The notes under the pieces: generated by a model
What the model saw: the letters and a program-made list of their open reading frames with translations, nothing else
Told to the model about the DNA's origin: nothing
Databases searched by the model: none
Program-made: the position numbers and the translations under genes
Assembly (NCBI RefSeq): GCF_022376445.1
Contig: NW_025954984.1
Coordinates: 248,001-312,000, forward strand
Direction: 5' to 3'
DNA length: 64,000 nucleotides
DNA from: Fomitopsis serialis
Lineage: Eukaryota; Basidiomycota; Agaricomycetes; Polyporales; Fomitopsidaceae
Shown: positions 22,707-35,008 of the stretch, piece after piece
Position numbering within the stretch: the first letter of the stretch is position 1
Layout: every line of letters starts with the position of its first letter

Positions 22707-23701
22707 TCATGGCTGCCCAGTCAGTTGCGCTTCAGCAGCCTTCCCCCTCTTCTCCGCTGCAGCCTTCGCCTCGCTGAGAGGTCTGCTCCAGCGCGCTTCC
22801 GGGGGGTCCCAGATACCCAGTTCCCTCTTCATCTCATCCACGTTCTGGCTCCACCGCTCTTCCCAGTACACACTAATCAAGCTCTTCGCGCTGCCCCCAC
22901 ACTTGACTGCCCAAGGAACGAACTCGCTGAAGAGCCGTTGGCGCTTGGCTGAGGTGAGGCGGAGGTGGCCAAAGGCTGCGGCGAAGCCGGCCATGGGGAG
23001 GCCGAGGTTGGCGAACTCGAAGAACTTGAGCGCGAGCTCGGACTCGACGTTGACGGGCAGGTTGCAGATGCAGTGGTAGAAGTCGTGGCATTCGCGGTAG
23101 CGCAGCAAGACGTACGCCAGCTCGGGGTCGTCGACGTAGTGCACCTGTAGTAATTGTGAGCACGCATGTCTCCAAAGAAGTGAGCAGATACGTACCGGCT
23201 CACGCGTATCGGGGGTCACACCGCACCGCTCGAGCCAAGTTACGTACGCACGACCAAACGACCCCTCTGGGAGCAACGCCAGCTTGTTCATGTCGACGGT
23301 CGCCGAGTTTACGCGGGGCCGCTCTTTTAGAATCCTCCTGCCCTCTGGGCTCTCCAGCATGGCATCCCGAAGACGAGGCAGCACAGGTCCGGAGGTCACG
23401 TCTCCCAACGCAGCCACCATGTCTGTGCGGGGGTTATGAAACTCATTGTCAATTGCAACGGCATGATTGACGCACCACCTCTCCTAGGGTTCGCTAGCGA
23501 CATGAGCGCGGAACCAACAGCCAGGAAGCCAGCCTCGAAAGTGTTCAGCGGGATATGTCCCTCGTATGCCGGTTGCGTACTCTTCGGACGCGTCTGTTCA
23601 TGTAAGACCCTCAGCTTTGGGCTGGCTAGGACTGGTGATACTCTAGGAAGCCATGTTATCGAACGCCGTGCGGTACGCGGCAAAGAGTTCGCGAGAGACA
23701 T
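22707..23701 (-). CDS. COQ4: COQ4, ubiquinone biosynthesis protein
   Basis: A mitochondrial inner-membrane protein of the coenzyme Q synthome, recently linked to oxidative decarboxylation of the ring. Three exons give about 285 residues. The N-terminus (MSLANSLPRTARRSITWLPRV...) is an amphipathic, Arg/Ser-rich targeting peptide. The diagnostic zinc motif HDxxH followed by eleven residues and E is present (ECHDFYHCICNLP... SELAL). The conserved LVALGD-like block (MVAALGDVTSGP), RPRVNS and FANLGLPMAGFAAAFG also match. The end is Lys/Ala-rich. The 12-nt poly(T) at 23850-23861, about 150 bp upstream, is a plausible promoter element. Confidence 0.93.
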
Positions 23702-23757
23702 GGTTGTGTGCAGCGTCGCGCTCGACTTGAGGCACGGTGACGGTCGGATTGTGAGAC

Positions 23758-23777
23758 ACACGGTCACCTGCACCGCG
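23758..23777. repeat. First copy of an exact 20-nt repeat
   Basis: Identical to 27481-27500 in the same orientation. It lies 57-76 bp upstream of the COQ4 ATG, in the promoter or leader; the other copy lies 334-353 bp upstream of the metallophosphoesterase ATG, also a minus-strand gene. Confidence 0.6.
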
Positions 23778-23849
23778 GCCCTACGCCACAGGCGCGTCTG
23801 GATGAACTGCGCCTGAGCTCGGAGTCGAAGGACTTGCAAAGGACTCGTC

Positions 23850-23861
23850 TTTTTTTTTTTT
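23850..23861 (-). promoter_or_regulatory. Poly(dA:dT) tract upstream of COQ4
   Basis: Twelve T in a row on the plus strand. Such tracts commonly keep fungal promoters free of nucleosomes. The role here is inferred from its position about 150 bp before the COQ4 start. Confidence 0.4.
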
Positions 23862-24126
23862 CGCTGTAGGTCTGATGGATTGTACTGACTACCATTCTCC
23901 TCACATTGGTCGGTATCAGCGTTAACGAGGATAAGCGCAGGTCCTCGATTCCTCCACGGAGCATCGCTACTACCCACTACTAGCATCGAGACTAAACTGG
24001 CACCTCGTCGTATGAACTGCATTGGTCAGATTAGAGTGACTGGCCAGACACGAGCGTCCCCTCCCCGTCAAGAATGTCGTACTCGTACGAGAGGTTGCCT
24101 ACCGCTAAGTGATTACTAACCTCAAG

Positions 24127-25569
24127 CTAATATGCAGGTGGTGGACCGACATCTTGCATTCCTTCCGCCCTCAACTGTGCCATTTCCACTCGTAGCGATG
24201 CCATTTCCCTCCTCAGATCAGCGTTGTCTGAGTTCGACCGCTGGAATGACGCAGGTGCAGGAACCGTGCTGGCCGGCGTAGACGCACTGCCCAACAGCGT
24301 CGAACCGTTTTCTGGTGTCAGCACTGACCGTTCGGCGGGTACGATTGTGACCTGCTGTCTGAAGTCATGAGCCTCGCGCGTCAGGTTGTCTCCATGTAAA
24401 GTGGAGGTCGCTTCGATGCGCTTTTCGTCAAACACGCGGGCGTCGCTTGTGCCGGAAGAGGGAGGGGTCTCGGAGATAGCGGCCATAGTGAGCACCGTCA
24501 TATCGTCTACTGGCATGGAGTCTTGAATGAACCGACTCGCACAGTGCTGTTCACGGAAAAAGACAGCCGCACCTGGGTAATTCAACGGACGAGAGGGAAC
24601 GAATGGATCGATTGCCGTGTGATCCATGTCGTCTGTTGCGTAGTGCACCGTTTGCCGCCTCCGCCAATAGATCACGAAGCAGAGGCAAAGCGCAACGAAG
24701 GCAACACTACCGAGTACACCGCCAACAATCGCACCAGTGGGAGAACCTTATTCAGAGGTGAGAAACGTTGGCAAGAGAGGGCAGTGGCAACCTACCATGG
24801 TGAGTTGAATTACTGGGTGGTTCGCTGCTGGAAGTCGTTGAGGTCTGCGATGTGGATGTAGCACTGCTGGACGAACTTGGCTCGCCATCATCAAAACTTC
24901 GTGGAAATTGGGGCCACCTCATCAAGCCAATGATCATGTAATTATGTATGCTGGACTCACGTGTATACAGCCCGGTCGAACAGTAGCACTGACGGCTGAG
25001 AACCTTGCACTGCTGTCATCACCAAGGTATGTTCCGTATTGCTGAGGTTCGTCATACTGAAGACGGTCCTGTTGTACTTGTATTGCTCTTGACTCGGATC
25101 TGGGGCATGCTGGTACGTTTCCGCTAAGTGCCCGTCCAAGTGGACGCTGATGTTGGTCAAGATTGGAGTCTCGACGGCCGGCTGGGAATTGACAACGATA
25201 CAATAGAGCCAAACCGCGGTTCCTAGACACAGTGTCAGTCTACCCCTCCTGAAGTTGCGATGCAAACCAATCACCGTTGAACCGCAGGGTCAGGTAGTCG
25301 GGAATAGAAGCGTTCGGAAAGTTGGAAGTCGTGTCGTGCCATGTGCCCGCATATGTGTCGTTCGCATTCGGACGTAGGGCACACGACGAGCAATTCTGGC
25401 CAGTATTCCAGGCACCAGTGTAAGCGACTTGCACACCGGTCACGAAGTCTCCATAGAAATCATCGATCGTCCTGTTGGTCTGTCCAGCAGAGACGAAACC
25501 AGAGAGGAGCAGACCGATGAATAAGGTCCCTTGCGCTCGTAAGTGGTTACGGGGAAGAATTGAGAACAT
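24127..25569 (-). CDS. Single-pass membrane protein with Ser/Thr-rich stem
   Basis: A multi-exon gene of about 420-440 residues. From the ATG at 25569 the N-terminus is a good signal peptide (MFSILPRNHLRAQGTLFIGL... FVSAG). The in-frame ATG at 25602 would add 11 residues in front of the hydrophobic core and is less likely. The ectodomain has two close cysteines (CSSC) and many N-glycosylation sequons (NRT, NDT, NAS, NIS, NLS). A Ser/Thr stem (TSSTSQTSTTSSSEP) precedes one membrane helix (GAIVGGVLGSVAFVALCLCFVIYWRRRQ) with a basic stop-transfer end. The cytosolic tail is Ser/Thr-rich, with a predicted coiled coil (DLRREMASLRVEMAQLRAEG) and a PPPAY end. This layout is common among basidiomycete surface proteins with SKG6-like TM segments; the ligand is unknown. 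Confidence 0.8.
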
Positions 25570-26277
25570 TTTCGTGCATGCGTAGGGGGCACGGATGGTC
25601 ATGGAGGATATAATGACGAAGGTGACGCTCGGACGTCTACATACAAGTTGACATAGTCAGTGTGCACTGCATATCATCATCACAGTCATGGTGACTTATC
25701 GTATTGGCAGGTTGCCACTTCCTGGGAAGAGTGTGGTTGCTGCGATGTGTGTTATGTCAACTGCTTCTTGACAGTTCCACTGATTGCGGACCGACTCGGT
25801 GCAACAGATTCGGCTCAACCTCGGCTACAGGGATGTTAACGAATACGACGTACAGCGGCAGAGTATGGGACAGCAATAGTTATACTGAATGTGGTCCAAA
25901 CGGAGAGATTCAGAAACAGCACATCCTGTTGCACTGCTGCACATCTCTCCAGCATTTCCCTGAAACAACATGAGAGTACAACATGGCATTGATGCTCCCC
26001 AGCGCCGACCGGCCTGAGACACCACACCGTATCAGGGTCCGGTGTGGGTGGGTTACTGCAGGCTCGGTAGTGCAGTGAAGCTGGTCGTAGTCATAGTTAT
26101 GTCAAGTCAGATCTGTCAAGCATTATCTTGTAAGTCGCCCTCTGAGGGGGTCACTGTAGGTGGACATACCAGTTTACCCCTTTTGCGGAATAACGCTCAT
26201 TGGTACAATACAATGCTCCCAGATCACTGCTTTCGCTTCCTGACCCCTGAACGCCTGCACCGTGGACACGACAGTTG
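25570..26277. other. Intergenic, no gene seen
   Basis: Promoter side of the membrane-protein gene plus the 3' flank of the metallophosphoesterase. Open frames are short and lack domains. Confidence 0.5.
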
Positions 26278-27147
26278 TTACAGCCTCAGAACCGTCGCAG
26301 CGTCGAACGCTGGATCTCCCTCCTTATAGCCTCGCTGATTGCTGACAACCCTGACACCGCGTCGCTCGAAGTCACAGCTCCAGTGCGTATGCCCGAACGC
26401 CCACACAGCCAACGGCGGGGACCATATGTCATCCATGGATAGTTCGGTGGCGAACGCGCTATTGGTCGGCCCGCCGATATACTTGGGGTCACCGGTACCC
26501 TCGATGGTCGGCGCGTGGTGGGTAAAGACAACTATTCGTCGCTCGGGTTCATTCGTACGAATGTCGGTGATTGACTGTCGTAGCCATGCGAGATCCACTA
26601 TGTGGCATTCCGAGTACGTGTCGGGGTTGAAGTCGTCGATGCGCTTGAAATCCGTGAGCCCCCAGACGAGGATGTCGATGTTCTCCGGATCCAGCGCAGA
26701 CCAAAGCGTACAGCCCAGAATGGTGAGGGTAGGCGATAGGTCGTATCGCGTCCGGTTCAGAAAGATGAATTCGCCTTTACTTGGGTCTGCAGAGCGCGCG
26801 TCTGTCATGCGTTTCGCGAATGCCTCGATGGTCCCTGCGCTTTCCTCCTATGTTATTCCAGATACCTGTAAGACCTCGATATGTCACGAAGAAGAGAGAA
26901 AGCGACGTACCAGCGTACTTATGTACGGCTCATGGTTCCCAGACACGAAGAAGACGTGTTTGAACCGCAACAGCTGGACTTCCAACCACAGAAACAATCG
27001 TTCATCTCTCGTCCACCCAATGTCGCCGAGGAGTGCTAGATTCTCTGCGCTTGCAGGGAAGTCGTACTGATAGAGAGGTTGAGAACCGCGTTCAATCTCG
27101 AGGTGTAGATCGCTCAGAAGTTGGATGTCAACTGTTCCAGCAGGCAT
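26278..27147 (-). CDS. Calcineurin-like metallophosphoesterase
   Basis: Two main exons, joined by an intron near 26853-26910 (ACGCTG/GTACGT to ATAG/GAGGAA), give about 270 residues. The metallophosphoesterase metal-ligand motifs appear in order: SDLHLE (D-x-H), GDIG, GNHE, THHAPT and GHTH. There is no signal peptide, so it is probably cytosolic. This group of small fungal Ser/Thr phosphatase-superfamily proteins has no settled substrate. The protein ends DAATVLRL. All metal ligands are present, so it is probably active. Confidence 0.88.
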
Positions 27148-27774
27148 GTAGACTGAACTGCTGCCTAGAGGCTATACGATAAGGATTGCGGCAAGAATAT
27201 GAGGTCTATGCGTTGCGCGGAGGGATGGGACTAGTAGCAGCACTCAAACGTCCGGTCGTGACGGTGGTCCAGTAGAAAACGGTATACGACCGGGTGCGGC
27301 AACTGCCGAGCCCAACATTGGACTCAGGCTTTGGGCCTCGACGGTCCTCATTTCACATTCCCTTGTACTTCAACTTCCGTGCCGGCGTAATTTGCAGTGA
27401 CCCATGCGAGAGTGTAAAGCTGTATGGATGGAACGCGCTCAGTTTAGCAGAGACGGCGACATCGGCAAGTTACACTGGAGACACGGTCACCTGCACCGCG
27501 ACGGCGCGCGCGTGTGGCGCGGCGGGCGCGCCGAGGAAACGTTCTCAGACTCGCGAGCCTATGTCGCTCATGTCGCCCCTTTTGTTCTGGCGATGAGCGC
27601 ATCCCTAAAAAAACATGCAATGCTGAGAGACGTATACTCACATCGATTGTGAGGTCGATAGCCGTGGATTCATTGCCATCTACACTACCGTGGGACAAGA
27701 CGACGTAGCCCGAAGATGCCGTTAGCTAAGAGTCTTAGCTAGGTGTTTTGAAGGTTTTGACAGAACGAAGATGT
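27148..27774. other. Intergenic, no firm gene
   Basis: Includes the metallophosphoesterase promoter and the second copy of the 20-nt repeat (27481-27500). A run of A at 27607 and GC-rich patches produce short frames without domains. Confidence 0.5.
27481..27500. repeat. Second copy of an exact 20-nt repeat
   Basis: Identical to 23758-23777. Flanks beyond the match diverge within a few bases. Confidence 0.6.
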
Positions 27775-28440
27775 TCATACCATGTAAAAGCTTCCATCAA
27801 GCCCACTTGCAACTACAAGCCCATTCCATTCACACATGTATCGTGCAACCCTTCCCGGCGCCATCGTCTCTCCTGCAACAGCGACGAAGGCATTCATGAT
27901 CTCCTGCTGCCTCCCCCGAAAAGCGTTGCCATGCACAGGCAACAGAGTATGCCGCCCATTCGCGCACAACGCCAGTAGAAACCCGATGTCCGAGCAGTCT
28001 ATCTGCTGCTTCCGTTTGACCTTCCTCGGTCAGAGTAGTCGCGGTGTCGCCCTTGGCACGCGATGATCTTGTGCACGAGGAGCGTCGGCGGGGAGAGCAC
28101 CTCGAGGGTCGGGTCGTCGGGGAGCGAAATCACTACTGAGTCCGCCTCTGACGGCTGGAAGTAGTATTCGGGAGCGTCAACGAAGTCGAGTTGCACTGTG
28201 GTCGCGTCGTCGAGCTTGAGGAAGACCTCGAACCCCACGACGAACTGGTCGGAGAGGCGCGCCTTGTCCTTGAGCGTGTTTGCCAAAGTCGGACGCGAGC
28301 ATTTCGAGAAGTCCAGCGCCATGTCAGATCCTAAGGATGAAGATGCGGGTTAGTACAAGAGCCCAACGAAAGAAGAATATCTGCAGCATACCTCGGTTGC
28401 GCGAGTGCCACCCAAGAGCGTCCCGCTGCTCCACCACATA
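27775..28440 (-). pseudogene. Unknown protein, nucleotidyltransferase-like C-terminal half, frame broken
   Basis: I can follow a chain with VVEQRDALGWHSRNR, an intron, then GSDMALDFSKC... LSDQFVVGFEVFLKL... VQLDFVDAPEYYF... SPPTLLVHKIIACQGR and HRDYSDR. It must then change frame near 28030 to continue KVKRKQQIDCSDIGFLLAL to FYMV at 27775. The segment P-P-x-L-L-x-H-K followed by a basic and DCSDI patch recalls C-terminal parts of fungal nucleotidyltransferase-fold proteins, but the N-terminal catalytic part is not visible. No start codon is convincing upstream. The break is either a single-base loss in the sequence or real decay. The family assignment is weak. Confidence 0.35.
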
Positions 28441-29908
28441 TGATGACCCGCGCACCTGGGGCTGTTATGCTGACCCACTCTTTCAGCCGACGAGCAGCTC
28501 GACGCAGCACGATCGGCGACAGCAAGGCGCTCATTGTGCTAGCTGAGAGAAGGGCTTTCAGTCTAACAACAATCTCGGAGAAGCCAGTAGGACCCACCTC
28601 ACCTGTGAGGGGATAATATTGAGCCAACGTTCTCGCCCCTTGAAGCAGCATGGACTGAGCTTTTGAGAGTGAATACATACCTCCCATCTAATGGAAGCTC
28701 GACACAGCGATATGCTCGAACTCCGCCTGTCATCCTCTGCGCTGCTCGGGGATGATGTCTCCCAAGCTGAAAGGATTCCGATCATCAACCGGGAGCTTCG
28801 AGCTTCGACGACGAAGATACAGCAAGACCTCGACCTACGTGTATTGCATCGTACGATGTGGTGCACATTGGGATGCAACCCAGAAGCTCTTGGTTCAAAG
28901 TTAAGAATAGTTGATCTCACCAGCAATATGACGGCCCGTCTTAAAGCCATATTCTCATGATGAGGCATGCTAGTTCTTGATCAAGTCACAGTCGGCCCAT
29001 AACTGCCCGTCTATAATGGGATGGAGGACAAGATTGTTACAGTCAGTGTCGAAAGTGACAAGGGTCAGAACGCTGTCTCACGCGAAGCCGATCCCGTCGT
29101 GAGTAGGTACCCGCATTTGAAGCACAAGCTATCGGGCCCGTGGCAATATGAAGTCGTTCCTCTGCATTGTCCTTGACGGGCAGGGGTCAGAATGTACGGG
29201 AAGCGCACACTTACCGCAACGAAGTGCGTGGGCACGTCGCTCCGAGTTCTGAATGGAGGGAGGGTTGTACCCACACATCGACATCTGGGCCAGCCTGGGA
29301 CAACCCGCAGCGACGAACGTGCTGCAGAGATCTTCCTCCGTACCTACGTAATCGGCCGTCTAGAAAGTAACATGACAATGAAGGTTTAACAGTCGAGGCA
29401 CAGTGAACGCAAAAGGGCACGCCTTCGACAAGACGTGATCTACCCGATTCATGCAAGGTATGATTGACCTGCCTCGAGGACCGGGATGGCAGCTGCCTCC
29501 AGTGATCAATGAGCGATAGGCATATACAGAAAGTGCAGGTAACACACCGCGATATGGTATAGTAAAGTTTGACATCCTGAGACGTCCAGTCGAGCGAGGA
29601 CCTTGCCACGTTGTCTACTTATCCGTTGTGTTGGTACTGAACTTGCTGTGCTGAGACCGCCATGGATGTCGTTCGCTGAAGAACCATGCGATGCCGCATA
29701 GATCCAATCGAATGTCCTTGTACCTTTGTACAAGTACCGTGCACTGATATGTCGGTGACGAGCGTCACCGCAACCGTCCGGATATGTCAAGACTGTACCT
29801 GTCGAGCGTGTGTGGGCGGAAACCCTACGATACATTTGATATTGCTACATTTCTGTCAGTGAGTTAGTACTATAGCATGTCCGACTGGTGCTCTTGACTC
29901 ACGATTCG
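28441..29908. other. No firm gene
   Basis: Minus-strand open frames at 28558-28968 and 28331-28687 may be remnants of upstream exons of the broken gene, but I could not splice them into one frame. From 28970 to 29908 nothing is recognisable. Confidence 0.45.
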
Positions 29909-30962
<1,054 letters not shown>

Positions 30963-31087
30963 TCAGTCCCAGCGCGTCTGCGCTGTTCAGGCCGCCGTCC
31001 CCTCACCATGACCGGCATGCACCGACAACTCGGACAAATCCATCTTGCACTTGCATCCCAACCACCACCAGCTCGCCCGTCATAGCC

Positions 31088-32443
31088 ATGGACGCGCCGG
31101 GAGGTGCGACGAGCCCGCTGGACTGGGCCAACGTGGGCCTCGCCTTCTCCTTCATCGTCTTCGACGCAGTCGTCTCGCTCGCTCTGGGACTGGGCGTGGG
31201 CAGTGGGCTTGTGACGGCTGCGCTGCGGTGTATTGTGCAGCTGAGCGTCGTTGCTCTGGTCCTTCAGAGAGTGTTTGAGACAAATAATGTGTGGGCGGTG
31301 GCGGCTATAGCATGTGAGTGTCGCCTGTGGTCGCACTATTTTGTTCGACTGAATGCCAGGTCGCGCGACTAGTCTTGTTGAACTTGATGGGCACCATCGA
31401 GACCGGTGAGCGTTGAAATTTTATTACGCGATTTGTATATGCTCATCTGTCATCTGTTGTACAGTGGTAAATAAATCGAAGAAGCGATATGCATTCATGG
31501 TGAGCGCAAAAGACCTCCCTCGTCGTTGATGTCCTGACCACCACAGTTCCCTTCCGTGCTTGTGGGCATGCTTGGCTCCACAATACCAGTCTCAATCATT
31601 GGCATCCGCTTTGCCATGGCAGTGGATCCGTTCTGGACGCCGGAACAATATAGTAAGCCAATTGTCGACTCTCGGAGCCCGTTTCTCACGCGCGAGCCCA
31701 GTCCCTGTCGTGGGCATGCTCTGTGGCAGCACAATTTCTGGAATTGTTGTCTCTGTCTCTTACGTGTTGAAAGAGTTGCAGTAAGTCTTTTCCTCCCTAT
31801 TACGCTCAGCCGAGTCCGTATGACCGCTCTATGTCCGCAGTGATAACAGCGACAAGGTTCAAATGTACCTCGCGTTCGGCGCATCCAGGTTCGAGGCGTG
31901 CAAGCCCATCGCGAAGGAGGCCTTGCGGCTTGCCCTTACTCCCAACATCAACCAAATGAGGTAGCGTCCCCTCTTCTTTTGACATTCCTTCGAGCGCCCT
32001 AAACACGCTCCCTCAGCGTGCTCGGCATCATCGCCATCCCCGGAATGATGACCGGTGCGATTCTGGGCGGGTCCTCCGTCCAGCAAGCCGCGCGGCTACA
32101 AATGGTGATCATGTTCATGATCTCGTCTTGCACCGCGCTGTCGTCGATCGTCACCACGATCCTCGCGCTCAGCGTCATCGTCGACAACGAGCACCGCGTG
32201 CGCACGGACCGCATCGACGTGCGCCCGCACGCCGTCTGGCGCGCGCGCAATTACGTCGTCGGCAAGGTCGTGGAGAGCGCGAAGGACACGGGGAGCAGGG
32301 TGTGGAAGAAGACGAGGCCGGTCTTGACGAGGGCGGATAGCAGCTATAGGAGTGTGAGGAGCTATCAGGAGCCGGATAGCCCGTTGGTGGAGAGGGGGGA
32401 GCGGTCGGATAGGCAGAGACTGCTTCCTGGAGGAACCCAATAG
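31088..32443 (+). CDS. UPF0014 family membrane protein (FetB/ALS3-like permease)
   Basis: Six exons encode about 330 residues with six to seven hydrophobic segments. Family blocks are visible: DAVVSLALGLGVGSGLVTAALRC and a conserved VNKSKKRYAFMFP. The motif MLGSTIPVSI leads to GMLCGSTISG, then LAFGASRFEACKPIAKEALR and the highly conserved IPGMMTGAILGGSSVQQAARLQM. Bacterial FetB works with the ATPase FetA in metal export; the plant ALS3/STAR2 pair affects aluminium tolerance. The fungal substrate is not known. The tail (from VRTDRIDV) is basic and Ser-rich and probably cytosolic. No ATPase partner is visible next to it. Confidence 0.9.
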
Positions 32444-32881
32444 GGGGCGATGTTGGATGATACCCTGATCATTCATGCAAATTGTAATTGGAAGTCGAGT
32501 TCTCCGTACAGTTGAGGAATATTGTAGCGCTGTTGTTTTGTCTCTGCTGGTACGCGATGTCAATTGGAATGACACTGTTGTAACGCTCAGCTTTCGAGCC
32601 AAGTCGCACAGCGCTTTTGTAACCCGGCCACGACAGATCGCACACGGCAGATGCCAACCACTACGCTTGCCTAAAGCAGACAGTGGTGCCCTCGATCGCG
32701 TACCGATCGCGATGACTCGACGCGGGTCTTTAACTTGTGAGCAGTTCGGGTCAAAGATGTGTATCACCTCCAGCCCCCTCCCGTCTGCAAGCGGCCACGC
32801 GTATTTCGCCTGGACCATCGCTGTAAAACCGAGAAAGAAATAATCACCGAACTTGATAAACCAAGGAAAAAGACAGCTTGA
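32444..32881. other. Intergenic, no gene seen
   Basis: Separates the permease from aminotransferase copy 1. Only short frames; it may contain the promoter of copy 1. Confidence 0.5.
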
Positions 32882-34642
32882 ATGGCAGTGAAGAGCCTCC
32901 CAGCTGAATTCTACTCGGCCTTCCTCTCCGATGCAGCCAAGGAGCGAAAGCCCAGTCCAAGTACGTCTTTAACCCTCCCTCCCGATTTTCCTACTTACGA
33001 ACACACCCCTCCAGTCCGTGGCCTCTACCCGCTCGAAGCGCGCCCCGGCGTGATCTCCCTCCTCGCGGGCAAGCCCAACGCCACGACCTTCCCGCTGACC
33101 TCCGTGAAGCTCACCTCGCGCTCACCGACGGACCCCACCAGGAGATCGAGACGGAGGTGAGCGGTGAGGCGCTCGCGGAGGGTCTGCAGTACGGGCCGAC
33201 GCGGGATCCCGAGCCTTCTGAGTGGGTGTATGGCTGCAGGAGAGGAGCATGAAGGAGGAAGGGAGAGGGGTGGAGGGTTAGTATTGGGAGCGGGTCGCAG
33301 GATGTGATTTACAAGGTGGTTATTCATGTGGGTGAGGGAGTCGCTCGGTGATAATGCGCGTGTTCTTCGCTTGTAGGCCGTTGCGACCATGGTCAACACC
33401 GGTGATGCCGTCCTCATAGAATGCCCCGCATACGCGTAGGTCTGTACGTTAGATTTTGCAAGACCGCACGTTTGACCCTGCGCAGCGGCGTCCTACCCAT
33501 GTTCCAAGCGCTGCACTGCGACTTGATTGGTGCGTGAAGGAGCTGTACGTTGAGTCTACTCGCATTTACCGGCCCAAGAGGTCGAAACTGACGCGCACGG
33601 TATCAAGTCGAGCTCTTTGCGCTCGATCTTCAAAATGGCCGAGGGGAAGCCGATGCCGAGGTCCTCTACACAGTACCTGTGAGCTGATAGCCAGCGAGCC
33701 TCATTTACCCCCAGCGTAATGCTAGATTTAGTATGGGTGAACCCGACAGGAATGACCGCGACGCTGGACCGGCGGCGAGAAGTCCTCGCACTGGCGCGCG
33801 AGTACAACTTCATCATCCTGGAAGGTACGCGCTTCACCCAGCTTTCTCGCCTCGCAACCCTGACACCCGCATGATAATCCAAGACGACCCGTATTACTTC
33901 CTCTATTATGGCGACGCCGCCCGGTACCCATCCTACTTTACTCTGGAACTTGAACAGCCAGAAGTCGGGCGCGTCCTGCGCTTCGACAGCCTCTCCAAGA
34001 TCCTCTCCTCCGGCATTCGCATGGTTTCGCCAGCGGGCCCGAGCCGCTCCTCCAAGCCATAGACATGCACGTACGTTCTCTCGCGCTACCTTGTAATCGG
34101 TGCTTTGTGTCCTGCGACTGATGAGTCTCTGACAGACGGCCGTCGCGAACCTGCAGACGTCGTCCCTCACGCAGGCAATCGCGTTCTCACTGCTAGACGC
34201 GTGGGGCTACGACGGGTTCAAGACGCACACGGAGGCTGTTTCGCGGTTCTACCGCGAGAAGCGTGATGTCTTTGAGGGCGCGATGCGGCGCACCTCACCG
34301 GGCTCGCAGAGTGGAGTACCCCGGAGGCGGGGATGTTCTTCTGGTGCGTCACCTACCCTTTGCACGTCCCCACCGCCTAAGTACGCGGGCATCGCTGACG
34401 CGCGTGATTGCTCGATAGGTTCAAGCTCCTGCTCGCGGAAGACGGCGAGGAGGGTGACTCGGAGAGCGTCATTCGGACGAAGGCGTACGAGCGCGGCGTG
34501 CTCGCGCTGCCGGGGACGGTTTCCTGCCGCGCGGCGGGAAGACGGCGTATGTGCGCGCGAGCTTCAGCTTGTTGGGCGAGGAGGAGGTCGAGGAGGCGGT
34601 GAAGAGGCTGAGGGAGACGATTTGGAGGCGCGGACGGCGTAG
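32882..34642 (+). pseudogene. Class I/II aminotransferase copy 1, many frame breaks
   Basis: Homologous to copies at 35009-36910 and 55734-57659. Fold-type-I PLP transferases of the aromatic/2-aminoadipate (Aro8/AadAT) kind. The N-terminus reads MAVKSLPAEFYSAFLSDAA, then VRGLYPLEARPGVISLLAGKP; PLP-site context RFDSLSKILSSGIRM is retained. Relative to the other copies, the frame changes repeatedly, each fitting the loss of one base: within 33150-33300 (more than one), and near 33655, 33733, 34021, 34285 and 34520. GSGSQDVIYK, NPTGMTATL, FASGPEPLLQ and LPRGGKTAYVRASFSLL are readable only in other frames. No complete protein can be made as the sequence stands. Lengths of exons and introns otherwise match the sister copies. 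Confidence 0.8.
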
Positions 34643-35008
34643 CGCGAGCTCACGTCCCCACGAAGAAGCTCAAAAATCGCGAGACTTGTACTGAGATGAG
34701 GTGAGGAGGCATGCGCCACAATGTATGTTTGCGACGTGGCGTGTTGTGGTCTTGGGCCATGCTAGAACTCAGGACAGGAGGCTAAGGTTTGTGCGAAGCT
34801 ACAATACAGTAGTATGCAACTTCGCTCCTTCATCGTATCGACCAGTCGTCACTCGTGAGTCTTGCCTTCATTTCCCGTGGAGCAGCATTATACGCGGACG
34901 CTGAGGACTCAATTGAAATGCAAGGTGCATTGCGCTGACTAGAGTATTGAAGCTTGGCCGGAGGACCTACGCAACGAATTTGCTAGAAACTGAGCCTGGA
35001 CGCGAACT
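34643..35008. other. Spacer between tail-to-tail aminotransferase copies
   Basis: About 370 bp between the ends of copy 1 and copy 2; nothing recognisable. Confidence 0.5.

Larger units (their letters stand above)
23702..24126. other. COQ4 upstream region
   Basis: Promoter side of COQ4 and 3' flank of the membrane-protein gene. It holds a 12-nt T tract and, at 23758-23777, a 20-nt sequence repeated exactly at 27481-27500. No gene seen. Confidence 0.5.

Noticed and set aside
28970..29908. Possible small genes on the minus strand
   Set aside because: No conserved motif, and frames of about 100 codons are expected by chance at this composition.
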